A stretch of DNA of 64,000 bases, taken from an uncultured SAR86 cluster bacterium. Lineage in GTDB: Bacteria > Pseudomonadota > Gammaproteobacteria > Magnimaribacterales > AG-339-G14. Below the pieces are notes generated by a model. That model searched no databases. It was given only the letters and a program-made list of their open reading frames with translations, and was not told the origin of the DNA. The translations under genes were made by a program, and so were the position numbers. Numbering within the stretch: position 1 is the first letter of the stretch; each line of letters opens with the position of its first letter. The DNA lies in the NCBI GenBank assembly GCA_902614235.1, contig CACMKG010000003.1, positions 56,522 through 120,521 of the forward strand, given 5' to 3'. Shown here piece by piece: positions 50,351-59,946 of this stretch.

Positions 50351-51607
50351 ATGAAATCTATATTGGATATTTTATTTACCATAATGGGTATTCTCCTGAG
50401 TAGATACTTTGAAAGGTATAGTTTTTTTTCAAAAAAAGAAATTGCAAAATATCAGACCAAATTGATAAAGAAACAACTTGACTATGCCACGAAAAATATT
50501 AGTTTTTATAAAAATTTAAACATTTCCATAAAAAAAGATCCTTTAGAGACATTAGTACAGTTTCCTGTTGTCTCTAAAGAAGATATTATTGAAAATCCAG
50601 AAAGCTTCAGACCTAAAAAATTTGCCAATTATTTGTCTTCAGTTCATTTTACTTCTGGAATTTCAGGTCAAATCCTTAAGTCAGATTGCTCTCCTTTTGC
50701 CTGGATTGTTGAACAAGCAGCTATATGGAATCATTGGAGATCAGCGAAATATAAATTTAGAGATGAGATGCTAATTTTAAGAGGATTTAATCCTAAGGAA
50801 GGTGAGCAAATATACAAAAAAAATAAATTTAGAAATTGGTTATTTTTTTCTCCACGACATCTAAATGAGGCTGACTTAGATAAAAATATTGAAATTATTA
50901 TAAATTTTTGCCCCAAATTTATTAGAGGCTATCCATCTTCTATAAAGCAATTTGCAATTTATTGTTTTCAAAATGATATTAAATTTTCAAACTTAAAAGG
51001 GATTTTTACTGCATCAGAAACTTTGAAATACGAAGACAGAGTTTTTATAGAAAAAATTTTTTCGGCCCCTATTTTTGATCATTATGGTCAAGCTGAGATA
51101 ACTTGTCTATTTCATGAATGCAATGAGCATAAAGGATTACATGTTGTGCCTTATTATGGTTACGTAGAGTTTATTCCAGACAATTTAGGAAATTTTCGAA
51201 TAGTTGCTACTAATTTAAGGAATAAATATATGCCGCTTATTAGGTATGACACAGGAGATATTGTAGAAAATTTCATAAATGAAAAATGTCCTTGTTCAAG
51301 GAAAACTTTAAGAATATCTTCTATTAAAGGAAGAGGAAATATGATGCTAATTGATAAATATAACCAAAAATTTTCATCAACAAGTCTTATAACTTTTCTT
51401 TCTTCGTTTCCCTCTTTAATAAGATTTCAAATTATTCAAAAAGAAGATTCAAAAATTGATTTTATTTATCTATCAAAACAAAATTTGGACTTAAACAAAT
51501 TAGAAAAATATTTAAAAGACATTTTTGGAAATAAAATCAATTTTAAGCCTAATGAAAATTTTTATTTAAGTAAAGATGGAAAATTTTCATCGATAGTTAT
51601 TATTTAG
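50351..51607 (+). CDS. CapK/PaaK-type adenylate-forming enzyme
   Basis: This 418-residue protein resembles phenylacetyl-CoA ligase (PaaK) and the capsule protein CapK. The AMP-binding P-loop is SVHFTSGISGQIL near residue 100, where the usual TSGTTG is TSGISG. FTASETLKYEDR, FDHYGQAEI (the Tyr-Gly-x-Ala/Thr-Glu A5 motif) and YMPLIRYDTGDIVEN follow. The N-terminus has a hydrophobic run (ILDILFTIMGILLS). Its role in glycan loci is not known in detail; activating an acyl group to decorate a sugar is plausible. It converges with the minus-strand methyltransferase 8 bases downstream. Confidence 0.8.
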   Translation: MKSILDILFTIMGILLSRYFERYSFFSKKEIAKYQTKLIKKQLDYATKNISFYKNLNISIKKDPLETLVQFPVVSKEDIIENPESFRPKKFANYLSSVHFTSGISGQILKSDCSPFAWIVEQAAIWNHWRSAKYKFRDEMLILRGFNPKEGEQIYKKNKFRNWLFFSPRHLNEADLDKNIEIIINFCPKFIRGYPSSIKQFAIYCFQNDIKFSNLKGIFTASETLKYEDRVFIEKIFSAPIFDHYGQAEITCLFHECNEHKGLHVVPYYGYVEFIPDNLGNFRIVATNLRNKYMPLIRYDTGDIVENFINEKCPCSRKTLRISSIKGRGNMMLIDKYNQKFSSTSLITFLSSFPSLIRFQIIQKEDSKIDFIYLSKQNLDLNKLEKYLKDIFGNKINFKPNENFYLSKDGKFSSIVII

Positions 51608-51615
51608 TATAAAAC

Positions 51616-52347
51616 CTATTTTTTTTGCATCCAGAAATAAAAATGACTTAACGTTAAATAAGAAAAAAGTCTTCTTTCAAATAAGAATTTTCCTAGCTTT
51701 CCTAAAGTGTTAAAGGTTGACCACTTTAAAGATAAATTTACAAAACCTTGTTCCTTTAATAATCTAATCCAAATTTGTGGTTCTTGGTGAATTAACCAAT
51801 TAATATCTTTTGCAAAGGGGTTAAGTATCCCAAGATCTCCGAAAAAATTTTTTCTTCCACAATCTGCTACTAAAATTTTACCAGAAGGCTTTAGAATTCT
51901 ATGAATTTTTTCAAAGATCTCCTCGAATTCCTTTCTGCTTTTTAAATCTTTATCTACGTTTATGCAGGCTTTTTCATTTAAATGATTAATAACATTATAG
52001 GTAAGAATATAATCATATTTTTCCTCTTTGCATTCAAACTCTTGAAAAGTTTTAGAATGAAAATTTACATTACTTGCATTTAATTTTTTTTTTAATATCA
52101 AAAAATTCTCTTTCATAATTTTTGAGCTACCATCTGATTCAGGTTCAATACAGTCAATAAACGAAGCGCCTTCGATAAATGCATAAAAAGAATGAAGTCC
52201 AGAGCCTCCTCCAATATCTAAAACAGATTTATCTTTAAAATCTATCTTGTTGAAGATCTTATCTAAATGCATAGTTAAATTTTTTTTATTGGGATAAACT
52301 TTATGCTCAAGCATAAGTTTAAAAAATATTTTTTTTATCTCATTCAT
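51616..52347 (-). CDS. Class I SAM-dependent methyltransferase
   Basis: This 243-residue methyltransferase has the SAM loop SVLDIGGGSGLHSFYAF (about 39-55), an acidic motif II region DCIEPESDG, the late motif YDYILTYNVINHL, and RILKPSGKILVADCG. In size and motif order it is like methyltransferases that modify sugars or lipids. The C-terminus has aromatic residues (LFSYLTLSHFYFW) that may contact the membrane. It is the only minus-strand gene between 42885 and 63246, flanked by converging and diverging neighbours with gaps of 8 and 25 bases. It must use a promoter that overlaps the coding start of the gene at 52373. Its strand suggests an independent insertion. Confidence 0.82.
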   Translation of the reverse strand: MNEIKKIFFKLMLEHKVYPNKKNLTMHLDKIFNKIDFKDKSVLDIGGGSGLHSFYAFIEGASFIDCIEPESDGSSKIMKENFLILKKKLNASNVNFHSKTFQEFECKEEKYDYILTYNVINHLNEKACINVDKDLKSRKEFEEIFEKIHRILKPSGKILVADCGRKNFFGDLGILNPFAKDINWLIHQEPQIWIRLLKEQGFVNLSLKWSTFNTLGKLGKFLFERRLFSYLTLSHFYFWMQKK

Positions 52348-52372
52348 ACATTAAAAAATAATTAATATCATT

Positions 52373-53338
52373 ATGAGAGTTTCAATAGCAATGACAACCT
52401 TTAATGGAGAAAAATATTTAGGGAATCAGCTTGATAGCATTCTAAATCAAAGTATTAAACCAGATGAATTGATTATATGTGATGATTCCTCTTCAGATAA
52501 AACTCTTCAAATATTAGAAGACTTTAAAAATAAAGCTGAATTTTCAGTAAAAATTTATAGAAACGAAAAAAATTTAGGTTTTAGAAAGAACTTTGAAAAA
52601 GCAATAGGCCTTTGTAAAGAAGATTTAATCTTCATTGCAGATCAAGATGATTTTTGGTTTCCAAATAAGATAGAGTTGATGAAAAAATTTATTTCGTTTA
52701 AAAAAGAATGTTTTGTCGCAATAAACAATACAGAACTTACAGATGAAAAACTTATTCCTTCCGGGATAACTAAGTTGAATCAAGTTAAAAAATTTTCAGG
52801 TAATAGTGAGGGCTATATTCCAGGGTGTTGCACTGTTTTAAAGAAAGAATTTTTAAGTCTGATTCTGCCTCTTTCCAAAAATATGGAATACGATAGTTGG
52901 ATACATTTTGTCGCGATTAATACAAATTCAAGATTAGTTAATAACGAAATCCTTCAGTATTATAGGAGACATGAATCTAACACGACAATGCACCCTGTTA
53001 GTAAACTTGAAAATATAAACAGAAAAGAAAGATATATTAAAGCTTTTAAAAGGTTTTTTTTCACTTCTCAAGATAAAAATAGGAGAACTTTTAATAAAAT
53101 GAACTATGAAGAATCAAAAATTCTAAAAAAAAGATTAATTAATTTTGCTCCTTCTTCTTTAGAAAATTCTTCAGAAATTTCTTTAAAAATGGAGAAATTC
53201 TTAGATAAAAAAATCACTGCTTACTTTTTGATCGAAAAGTTATATAAATTTAGATTATTAAAAAAAACTTTACTATCCTTCTTTTTTTTATTTAAAGGCA
53301 AAATTAGATTCAAAGATCTTCTTTTTATAATTTTTTGA
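52373..53338 (+). CDS. Glycosyltransferase family 2 (rhamnosyltransferase-like)
   Basis: This 321-residue GT-A enzyme has the N-terminal VSIAMTTFNGEKYLGNQLDSIL and the nucleotide loop DELIICDDSSSDKTLQI. The metal-binding FIADQDDFWFPNKIEL contains the DQDD motif typical of rhamnosyl- and related transferases. YRRHESNTT follows in the C-terminal part. The last 80 residues are basic with two hydrophobic stretches, possibly binding the membrane surface. It is separated from the methyltransferase by a 25-base divergent gap and lies 6 bases before the PHP gene. Confidence 0.87.
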   Translation: MRVSIAMTTFNGEKYLGNQLDSILNQSIKPDELIICDDSSSDKTLQILEDFKNKAEFSVKIYRNEKNLGFRKNFEKAIGLCKEDLIFIADQDDFWFPNKIELMKKFISFKKECFVAINNTELTDEKLIPSGITKLNQVKKFSGNSEGYIPGCCTVLKKEFLSLILPLSKNMEYDSWIHFVAINTNSRLVNNEILQYYRRHESNTTMHPVSKLENINRKERYIKAFKRFFFTSQDKNRRTFNKMNYEESKILKKRLINFAPSSLENSSEISLKMEKFLDKKITAYFLIEKLYKFRLLKKTLLSFFFLFKGKIRFKDLLFIIF

Positions 53339-53344
53339 TATCAA

Positions 53345-54121
53345 ATGAATATTGATTTTCATTGTCACACTTCATTATCTTATGATGGATTTTCTTCATA
53401 TGAAGGTTTGGCTAAGGCAGCAGAGAAAAAAAATATAGAAGTTATATTTGTAACCGAACATGACAAAATAAATTCAGATAAGAATATGATCTTTAAGATA
53501 AAGAATGTAACATTTATTAAAGGATGTGAATTTACCGCATCCAATGGGGCTCATATAATTGGTTTATTTATTGATAAAGAATTAAATGAGCAAAGTAGTT
53601 CTTACCAAGATATTTTTAAACATATAAAAAAAAATAATGGTCTAATTTCGTTGCCTCATCCATTTAAACCTGATTCAGGATTATTTAGTATTGAAAAAAA
53701 CTTCTTTAAAAATCTAGATTTGAAAGATGTAGATTTAATCGAGTTATTTAACGGAGGATATTCAAATACCATTGAACAGAAAAACGAAATAATTGAAATT
53801 GCAAAAAAAAATAATATCAAACTAATTGGAGCAAGCGATGCTCATAAAGAAATACATTTGGGGTATTTTGTTACAAAATATAGGCAAAAAAATGAAGATA
53901 TATACAATTTAATAAGTAAAGAACAAGGAAGTATATTATTTGATTCATCTTTTAAAAACTTTCCCAGAAAAGTTAATAAAATTCAAAAAAATCGTTTATT
54001 TATTTATATTAGAGATCAAATAAGATTTAAGTACAGAATTTTAATTAAAAGATTTTTATACTTTTTTAAAAAGAAACTTATTCAAGCTCCTCAATATACA
54101 TTGAAGTATCCAAATGATTAA
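53345..54121 (+). CDS. PHP-domain phosphoesterase
   Basis: This 258-residue protein has the metal ligands of the PHP family: His-x-His in DFHCHTSL, FVTEHD, GCEFT, LPHPFKP and GASDAHKEIHLG. PHP proteins hydrolyse phosphate esters, and HisK-type members dephosphorylate histidinol phosphate. Here it lies directly before a HisC-like aminotransferase with an 8-base overlap. That pairing mirrors the last histidine steps, although the locus suggests use in an unusual sugar or amino-alcohol. The basic C-terminus has no domain that I recognise. Confidence 0.82.
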   Translation: MNIDFHCHTSLSYDGFSSYEGLAKAAEKKNIEVIFVTEHDKINSDKNMIFKIKNVTFIKGCEFTASNGAHIIGLFIDKELNEQSSSYQDIFKHIKKNNGLISLPHPFKPDSGLFSIEKNFFKNLDLKDVDLIELFNGGYSNTIEQKNEIIEIAKKNNIKLIGASDAHKEIHLGYFVTKYRQKNEDIYNLISKEQGSILFDSSFKNFPRKVNKIQKNRLFIYIRDQIRFKYRILIKRFLYFFKKKLIQAPQYTLKYPND

Positions 54122-55169
54122 ACCCGCAAAGCACATACAATCCTTGGAACCTTATAGTTTATCTGAAAGGGATTTGTTTGATAAAGAATACATAAAGCTA
54201 GACTGGAACGAAACCCATTTACCAATTAACAACAAACTAAGAGATCACTTAATCTCTCAAATAAAAGAAGTTAAACTAAATTTGTATCCAAAATTAATTA
54301 ATAAAGAATTGCAAATTAAACTATCTAATTTCACACAAGTAAATTCAAACTGTATATCAGTCTTTCCTGGATCTGACGTTGGATTAGAGTATATTTGCAG
54401 ATCTTACCTCGAAAAAGGGGACTTTGCTTATTCTATCGGACCTACTTATGATAATTTTAGAATTTTTGTTGCTTCTACTGGAGCAAATCACAATATTATT
54501 TATCCTGACACAATTGAGAATTATTCTTTAAAAAAACAAATTGCTAAAATAGAAGGTTTAGCGAAAATAGTTTATTTTACTAATCCAAATAATCCAACAA
54601 GCTACTTTACTGAAGAGATAGAAATAAAAGAATGTTTAGATTCTCATAAAGACACTCTGTTTATTTGTGATGAAGCTTACTTCGAATTTTCTAATATCTC
54701 TATGACTAATCTAATCAAGGAAAATGACAATATTATATTTTCAAGGTCTTTTTCTAAAGGGTTAGGCCTTGCTGGATTAAGAATAGGCTATCTTTTATCA
54801 AATCCAGGAATTTTGGAAAATATTAATAAAATTAAAAATTTTAAGAATCTTACATCTTTGTCTCAATCCTCAGCAATATTTATGCTTGAAAATTTGGATA
54901 TTTTAGAAGAAAGATTGAAAGATGTAGAAATTTCAAGAAATATAATTATAGATTTTTTATCTAAAAAAAATATCGTATTTTTTTCAGGAAATACCAATTT
55001 TGTTCTTATCGATACTAAAAAAAATCCAAAATTAAAGGATATTATTCTTAAAAATAGATTTATTTTTAGAGAATTTAATACTAATTTCCTTCAAGGTTAC
55101 ATTAGATTAACTTATCCTCAATCGTCACTTGCAACTAAGTTTTGTAAAATTATTGATGAAGGGTTATGA
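54114..55169 (+). CDS. HisC-like aminotransferase in glycan locus
   Basis: This 351-residue class I/II PLP enzyme has the substrate loop KLDWNETHLPIN, FPGSDVGLEYI, TNPNNPTSYF, the PLP-stacking FICDEAYFEF and the lysine Lys215 in SRSFSKGLGLAGLRIGY. It is clearly related to the hisC gene at 12090, but the two differ widely along their length, so it is not a recent copy. It overlaps the PHP gene upstream by 8 bases and the fused oxidoreductase downstream by 4. It probably transaminates a keto intermediate for glycan modification. True histidinol-phosphate transamination is possible but would be redundant. Confidence 0.85.
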   Translation: MIKPAKHIQSLEPYSLSERDLFDKEYIKLDWNETHLPINNKLRDHLISQIKEVKLNLYPKLINKELQIKLSNFTQVNSNCISVFPGSDVGLEYICRSYLEKGDFAYSIGPTYDNFRIFVASTGANHNIIYPDTIENYSLKKQIAKIEGLAKIVYFTNPNNPTSYFTEEIEIKECLDSHKDTLFICDEAYFEFSNISMTNLIKENDNIIFSRSFSKGLGLAGLRIGYLLSNPGILENINKIKNFKNLTSLSQSSAIFMLENLDILEERLKDVEISRNIIIDFLSKKNIVFFSGNTNFVLIDTKKNPKLKDIILKNRFIFREFNTNFLQGYIRLTYPQSSLATKFCKIIDEGL

Positions 55170-57265
55170 AAATAGCTCTTAAAAATTTTAAAAATGGAAA
55201 TGTTCTTCTTGAGGAAGCGCCAGTACCAGATATTTCTGAAAATGAAGTATTAATAAAAAATATTTATTCTGTTATTTCCCCAGGTACAGAAAAAATGCTA
55301 ATGGAATTTGGAAGAGCGAATATGCTTTCAAAAGCACTTCAACAACCTGAAAGAGTTAAAGATGTCATTAATAAAATAAGTAATGATGGTTTGAAAGCTA
55401 CTTATGATAGCGTAAATTCTAAATTGCACGAATGGACTACTTCTGGATACAGCAGTTGCGGAAAAGTTATTGAATCCAAAACAGATGAATTTAAGGCAGG
55501 AGATTTAGTCATTTCAAATGGTCCACATTCCGAATATGTAGCAGTTAATAAAAATTTATGCTCATTAGTTCCTGATAATGTGTCCCTTTTAGATGCTTCT
55601 TTTACAGTACTTGCTAGCGTTGCTCTTCAAGCGTTAAGACTTGCTAAACCAAGCCAAGGTGAAACTTTTGTTGTTTATGGTTTAGGATTAATTGGTTTAA
55701 TTTTAGTTCAGTTATTGAGATCAAATGGTTGTAAGGTTATGGGAGTTGATGTTGATGAGAATAGATTAAAACTCGCGAGTAAATTTGGAGCTTTTACTCA
55801 TAATAACCTTAAAGACTCTTCTCTAATTAATTCTAGTTTATCCTTTTCAAAAAATAGAGGAGTAGATGGAGTTTTCTTAACTTTGGCTAGCAAATCTGAC
55901 TTGCCAATTAGTGAAGCAGCTCAAATGTGCAGAAAAAAAGGAAGAATTATTTTAACTGGAGTAACAGGTCTTAACTTAAATAGACAAGATTTTTACGAAA
56001 AAGAGATTTCTTTTAGAGTATCTTCAAGTTATGGACCAGGAAGATATGATCCTTCTTATGAAGATAAAGGTATAGATTATCCATATGGATATGTGAGATG
56101 GACCGAAAAAAGAAATTTTGAAGCAATTTTAGATTTACTATCTACTAAGGCTGTTTCTTTTAGTCAATTAATTTCTCATGAGTATGAATTTGAGTCAGTA
56201 AGTAAAGCTTATGATTCTTTATTAAAGGAGAATTCTCTAGGCATTGTTCTAAAATATTCTGGAGATCAGAATGGATTTACAAAAAAAATCTCTATTAAGC
56301 AAAAGCAAAAATCTTCTATAGACGTTGAGAGTCCTTCTTTAGCTCTTATAGGAGCTGGAGAACATTCCCGAAAATCAATTTTACCTTTTTTATCTAATAA
56401 TTTTTTTAATCTAGATACATTAGTTGGTAAAAAAGGAATTTCTTTAATTAAAGTAGCAAAAAAGTTTAATTTTGAATCTGTATCTACAGACATTGAGGAT
56501 ATCTTTTCTTCAAAGACTATCAATACTGTAATAATTTCTTCTAGACATGACTCTCATGCTGAATTAACTTTAAAGGCGATAAAAAATAACCAAAATGTGT
56601 TTGTTGAAAAACCGCTTAGTTTAAATTTAGATGATATTAAAAAAATAAAAAAAGAATTATCAAGCTATACAGGTAACTTATTAGTTGGTTTTAATAGAAG
56701 ATTTTCTCCAGTAACTTTAATAATTAAAAATTTACTTCAAACTGTAAATTCTCAGAAGTCTTTTATTTACAATATAAATGCTGGAAAGTTGAGTCAGGAC
56801 CACTGGGTAAAGGATCCTAAAATCGGTGGAGGAAGAATAATTGGCGAAATTTGCCACTTTTTGGATCTTTTAGTATTTCTTACGGGTGAAAAAATTGTAA
56901 ACTTTTCTATAAGCTCTATGGATGATAGTTTAGAAGATTGCTTTATTATTACTTTGAACTTTAAAGATGGTTCTGTGGCTTGTATTAATTATTTTTCTAA
57001 CGGGCATCCAAAAGTTGAGAAAGAGAACTTAAAAATATTTACTGAAGGGAAGTACTTAGAAATGAATAATTTTTTAAAAATTAATGGCTATGGATGGAAA
57101 AATTTCTCAAAAAAGACATTTTTCTATCAGCAAAAAGGACATAAAGAATGCATACATAAGTTTCTTCATTCCGTTAAAAATGGTTTAGATTCTCCTGTTG
57201 AATTAGATGAATTGATTCATGTTTCAGAATTAAGTATTGAAATAAATAATGCCTTAAGAAAATGA
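55166..57265 (+). CDS. Bi-domain oxidoreductase: MDR-type dehydrogenase fused to Gfo/Idh/MocA
   Basis: The 699-residue protein joins two NAD(P) enzymes. Residues 1 to about 370 are a medium-chain dehydrogenase-like domain (SVISPGTEKMLMEF, VVYGLGLIGLILVQLL near 170, VDVDENR). Zinc-ligand motifs are not obvious. Residues from about 390 form a Gfo/Idh/MocA oxidoreductase with LALIGAGEHSRKSILPFL, NVFVEKPLSLN (the EKP motif) and GGGRIIGEICHFLDLLVFL with its catalytic His. Such bi-domain proteins occur in O-antigen loci next to wecB and heparinase-like genes, as here. A sugar C2-C4 oxidation-reduction is plausible. Overlaps both neighbours by 4 bases. Confidence 0.85.
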   Translation: MKIALKNFKNGNVLLEEAPVPDISENEVLIKNIYSVISPGTEKMLMEFGRANMLSKALQQPERVKDVINKISNDGLKATYDSVNSKLHEWTTSGYSSCGKVIESKTDEFKAGDLVISNGPHSEYVAVNKNLCSLVPDNVSLLDASFTVLASVALQALRLAKPSQGETFVVYGLGLIGLILVQLLRSNGCKVMGVDVDENRLKLASKFGAFTHNNLKDSSLINSSLSFSKNRGVDGVFLTLASKSDLPISEAAQMCRKKGRIILTGVTGLNLNRQDFYEKEISFRVSSSYGPGRYDPSYEDKGIDYPYGYVRWTEKRNFEAILDLLSTKAVSFSQLISHEYEFESVSKAYDSLLKENSLGIVLKYSGDQNGFTKKISIKQKQKSSIDVESPSLALIGAGEHSRKSILPFLSNNFFNLDTLVGKKGISLIKVAKKFNFESVSTDIEDIFSSKTINTVIISSRHDSHAELTLKAIKNNQNVFVEKPLSLNLDDIKKIKKELSSYTGNLLVGFNRRFSPVTLIIKNLLQTVNSQKSFIYNINAGKLSQDHWVKDPKIGGGRIIGEICHFLDLLVFLTGEKIVNFSISSMDDSLEDCFIITLNFKDGSVACINYFSNGHPKVEKENLKIFTEGKYLEMNNFLKINGYGWKNFSKKTFFYQQKGHKECIHKFLHSVKNGLDSPVELDELIHVSELSIEINNALRK

Positions 57266-58344
57266 TAGATATCATTGCTGGAGCGAGACCTAATTTTATG
57301 AAAATAGCTCCTTTGATTAAGGAAATAAGAAAAAGAAAAAAATTTAAATATAGATTGATTCATACTGGCCAACACTTTGACTCAAATATGTCTAAAGTTT
57401 TCTTTGATGATTTAAAATTACCTAAACCAGATATACACTTCAAAATCACTGGAAAAACTCATTCTGAGCAAACAGGTCAGATTATGAATGCTTATGAAAA
57501 AGTTTTAAAAAAAAATAGTCCTTTACTAGTCGTAGTTGTTGGAGACGTTAACTCAACTTTAGCAGCTTCAATAGTAGCAAAAAAAATGCAAGTTAAAGTA
57601 GCTCATGTAGAAGCCGGTTTGAGGTCAAAAGATTTTACAATGCCTGAGGAAATAAATAGAATTTTGACTGACTCGATATCTGATTTTTTTTTCACGACAA
57701 CTAAATTAGCTTCTGAAAACTTAATAAATTCAGGATTTAAGAAAAAAAATATTTTTCATGTTGGAAATTTAATGATTGATTCTTTAAAACAAAGTATAAA
57801 AAACTTCGAAAATCCCAAATTATTAAAAAAATATAATTTAGAAGAGAAAGATTTTCTAATTTTGACTATACACAGGCCTAATAATGTAGATAACAAAAAA
57901 AACTTTAATAATTTATTACATAAAATTTCTAAAGCAGCAAAAGGAAAAAAAATAATTTTTCCAATTCATCCCAGATCAAAAAAAAATTTATCGAACCCCC
58001 AAGTATTCTCAAAAAATTTAAAAATTTTAAATCCATTACCTTATAATGAATTTATTTTTCTTCTCTCAAAATCAAAAGGAGTCTTAACGGATTCTGGAGG
58101 AATAACTGAAGAATCTTCTTATTTAAATATTCCTTGTATTACTTTGAGAGACAATACGGAGAGACCAGAAACCGAAGCCTTAGGTACAAATTTTTTAATT
58201 GGATCAAATCCATCACAAAAAAATTTAAAAAATTCTTTAGATTTAATGTTTTCAGGAAATTGGAAATCAAAAAATAAGATTCCTAAATGGGATGGCCAAA
58301 CTGCAGAAAGAATTTGCAATATTCTCGATAAATTAGTTCTATAA
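57262..58344 (+). CDS. wecB: UDP-N-acetylglucosamine 2-epimerase, non-hydrolysing (WecB-like)
   Basis: WecB interconverts UDP-GlcNAc and UDP-ManNAc. The 360-residue protein has the standard start IIAGARPNFMKIAPLI, then HTGQHFDSNMSKVFF, HSEQTGQIM, VVGDVNSTLAA, VAHVEAGLRS, MPEEINRILTDSISD and TDSGGITEESSYLNIPCITLRDNTERPE. The whole pattern fits the non-hydrolysing type, not the hydrolysing NeuC type. UDP-ManNAc could be oxidised to ManNAcA or used directly. It lies between the bi-domain oxidoreductase and the heparinase-like gene. Confidence 0.9.
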   Translation: MIDIIAGARPNFMKIAPLIKEIRKRKKFKYRLIHTGQHFDSNMSKVFFDDLKLPKPDIHFKITGKTHSEQTGQIMNAYEKVLKKNSPLLVVVVGDVNSTLAASIVAKKMQVKVAHVEAGLRSKDFTMPEEINRILTDSISDFFFTTTKLASENLINSGFKKKNIFHVGNLMIDSLKQSIKNFENPKLLKKYNLEEKDFLILTIHRPNNVDNKKNFNNLLHKISKAAKGKKIIFPIHPRSKKNLSNPQVFSKNLKILNPLPYNEFIFLLSKSKGVLTDSGGITEESSYLNIPCITLRDNTERPETEALGTNFLIGSNPSQKNLKNSLDLMFSGNWKSKNKIPKWDGQTAERICNILDKLVL

Positions 58345-58348
58345 AAGA

Positions 58349-59944
58349 ATGTTCTTGAGATATTTTTATACTTTAAAGCATTTAAAAATGTCTCAAACTT
58401 TCGGAAGGATTTTTTTTAATCTATCTGGAAATTTTATAAGAAACTCGAAAATTATTGCTTTCGAAACTAGGAATATTAAAGCTGGTATTTATTTTCATCC
58501 CAAAAAAATATGTTATCTAGGTCAAAATAATTTTGTTTTTCTAAACAAACAAAAAAAACTTTTAAACTTTGAAGAGTCATATGCCTCTGACGAAGAAATT
58601 TTGTGGAAGTATAATTTGCATTATTTTGATTTTTTAAATCAACTTGGTGCTAATGAGAAAGATAATAAAAGATTAGTTTTAAACTGGATAGAAACTAATA
58701 AATTTAAGTCTAATGTTTCTTGGGATCCCTTTCCAACTTCTTTGCGAGTTGTTAACTGGATAAAATGGATTATTAACAATCAAATAAAAAATAAACATAT
58801 TGACGAAAACTTATTACAGCAAGGTATTTACTTATCTAAAAGAATTGAAAATCATATTACCGGAAACCACTTAATCTCAAATGCAAAAGCATTAATTTTT
58901 TTGGGTTTTTATTTTAGCTCCGTTATTGGCAATGAAATTTTAAAGAAAGGAAAAGAACTTTTAATTAAGGAGCTAAAAAAACAAATATTAAATGATGGGT
59001 CTCATTTTGAAAGAAGTTCAATGTATCAAGCTTTGATAATAGAAGATTTATTAGACATTTACTCTCTTTCTCAAAGGGTTCCTCACTTAATTGATCGAGA
59101 AACAATTAAAAAATATATTAAAAAGATGAGTCAATTTCAATTAAATATGACCCATTCTAGTGGAGAAAAATCATATTTTAACGATTGTTCCGAGGAAAGC
59201 TCCCTGAGCTATAAAGAAATAAGCTCTTATGCAAAAAAATTAGGAATAGAACTAGAAAGAATTACTGAAGGAATAATATTTCATAAAAATTCAGGCTTCG
59301 TATCCTGCAAAGATTCTTCTTCAAACTTTATAGTAAATTATGGTTCTATAGCACCAGATGAATTAATGGCACATGCTAATGCGAATAGTCTTTCGTTTGA
59401 ATTTTCGTTAGATAATCAAAAAGTGTTTGTAAATTCAGGTTGCTCTAGTTATCAAAATTTAGTCAGAAGAAATATTGAAAGGGCAACTTCTGCTCATAAT
59501 ACACTTGAGATAGATGGTAAAAATTCGAGCGATATTTGGGCGTCTTTTAGATGTGGAAAAAGAGCAAAGACTCATATTATAGAAGACTTATCATCAAGCA
59601 ATTGTTTAGACTTCAAAGTTTTTCACGATGGATATTCTTCTTTAGTCTCTAACAGATTTCATTTTAGAAAATTTTTTTATGATTTTTCATCCATGAAAAT
59701 CGAAGATTATATTCAAGGCAAGTTTAAGTATGCTGTCTCTAGAATTCATTTACACCCTGATGTAGTTTTTAAAGATAAATCAATATATTTAAAATCTGGT
59801 AAAAAAATAATGTTTGTTTATGAAAATTGTGAGCTAAAAGTAATTAATAGCTTTTGGACAAAGGGGTTTGGACAAATAGAAAAGAATAAAACTTTAGAAT
59901 TTATGCTAACCTCCAGATCATCTCAGATAAAATTTACTTGGTAG
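58349..59944 (+). CDS. Heparinase II/III-family protein of a glycan locus
   Basis: This 531-residue protein has the layout of the heparinase II/III group. The N-terminal helical barrel begins with WKYNLHYFDFLNQLG and continues with SWDPFPTSLRVVNWIKWI and ITGNHLISNAKALIF. The beta-rich C-terminal domain has LMAHANANSLSFEFSLDNQ, AHNTLEIDGKNSSDIWASFR and an R-x-R-A ending. No signal peptide or membrane segment is seen, so it is probably cytoplasmic rather than a secreted lyase. Within O-antigen loci these proteins have no settled function; acting on an intermediate during assembly is one suggestion. It overlaps nothing. Confidence 0.82.
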   Translation: MFLRYFYTLKHLKMSQTFGRIFFNLSGNFIRNSKIIAFETRNIKAGIYFHPKKICYLGQNNFVFLNKQKKLLNFEESYASDEEILWKYNLHYFDFLNQLGANEKDNKRLVLNWIETNKFKSNVSWDPFPTSLRVVNWIKWIINNQIKNKHIDENLLQQGIYLSKRIENHITGNHLISNAKALIFLGFYFSSVIGNEILKKGKELLIKELKKQILNDGSHFERSSMYQALIIEDLLDIYSLSQRVPHLIDRETIKKYIKKMSQFQLNMTHSSGEKSYFNDCSEESSLSYKEISSYAKKLGIELERITEGIIFHKNSGFVSCKDSSSNFIVNYGSIAPDELMAHANANSLSFEFSLDNQKVFVNSGCSSYQNLVRRNIERATSAHNTLEIDGKNSSDIWASFRCGKRAKTHIIEDLSSSNCLDFKVFHDGYSSLVSNRFHFRKFFYDFSSMKIEDYIQGKFKYAVSRIHLHPDVVFKDKSIYLKSGKKIMFVYENCELKVINSFWTKGFGQIEKNKTLEFMLTSRSSQIKFTW

Positions 59945-59946
59945 AA

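Noticed and set aside
12090..55169. Recent duplication of hisC giving the gene at 54114
   Set aside because: The two proteins share only general family motifs and differ in most positions and in neighbours, so they are old paralogues or separate acquisitions.
57262..58344. Hydrolysing UDP-GlcNAc 2-epimerase (NeuC) to complete the sialic acid route
   Set aside because: The motifs from ARPNFMK through TGQHFD, SEQTG and VEAGLRS are those of the non-hydrolysing WecB type, and the gene sits far from the NeuB genes.
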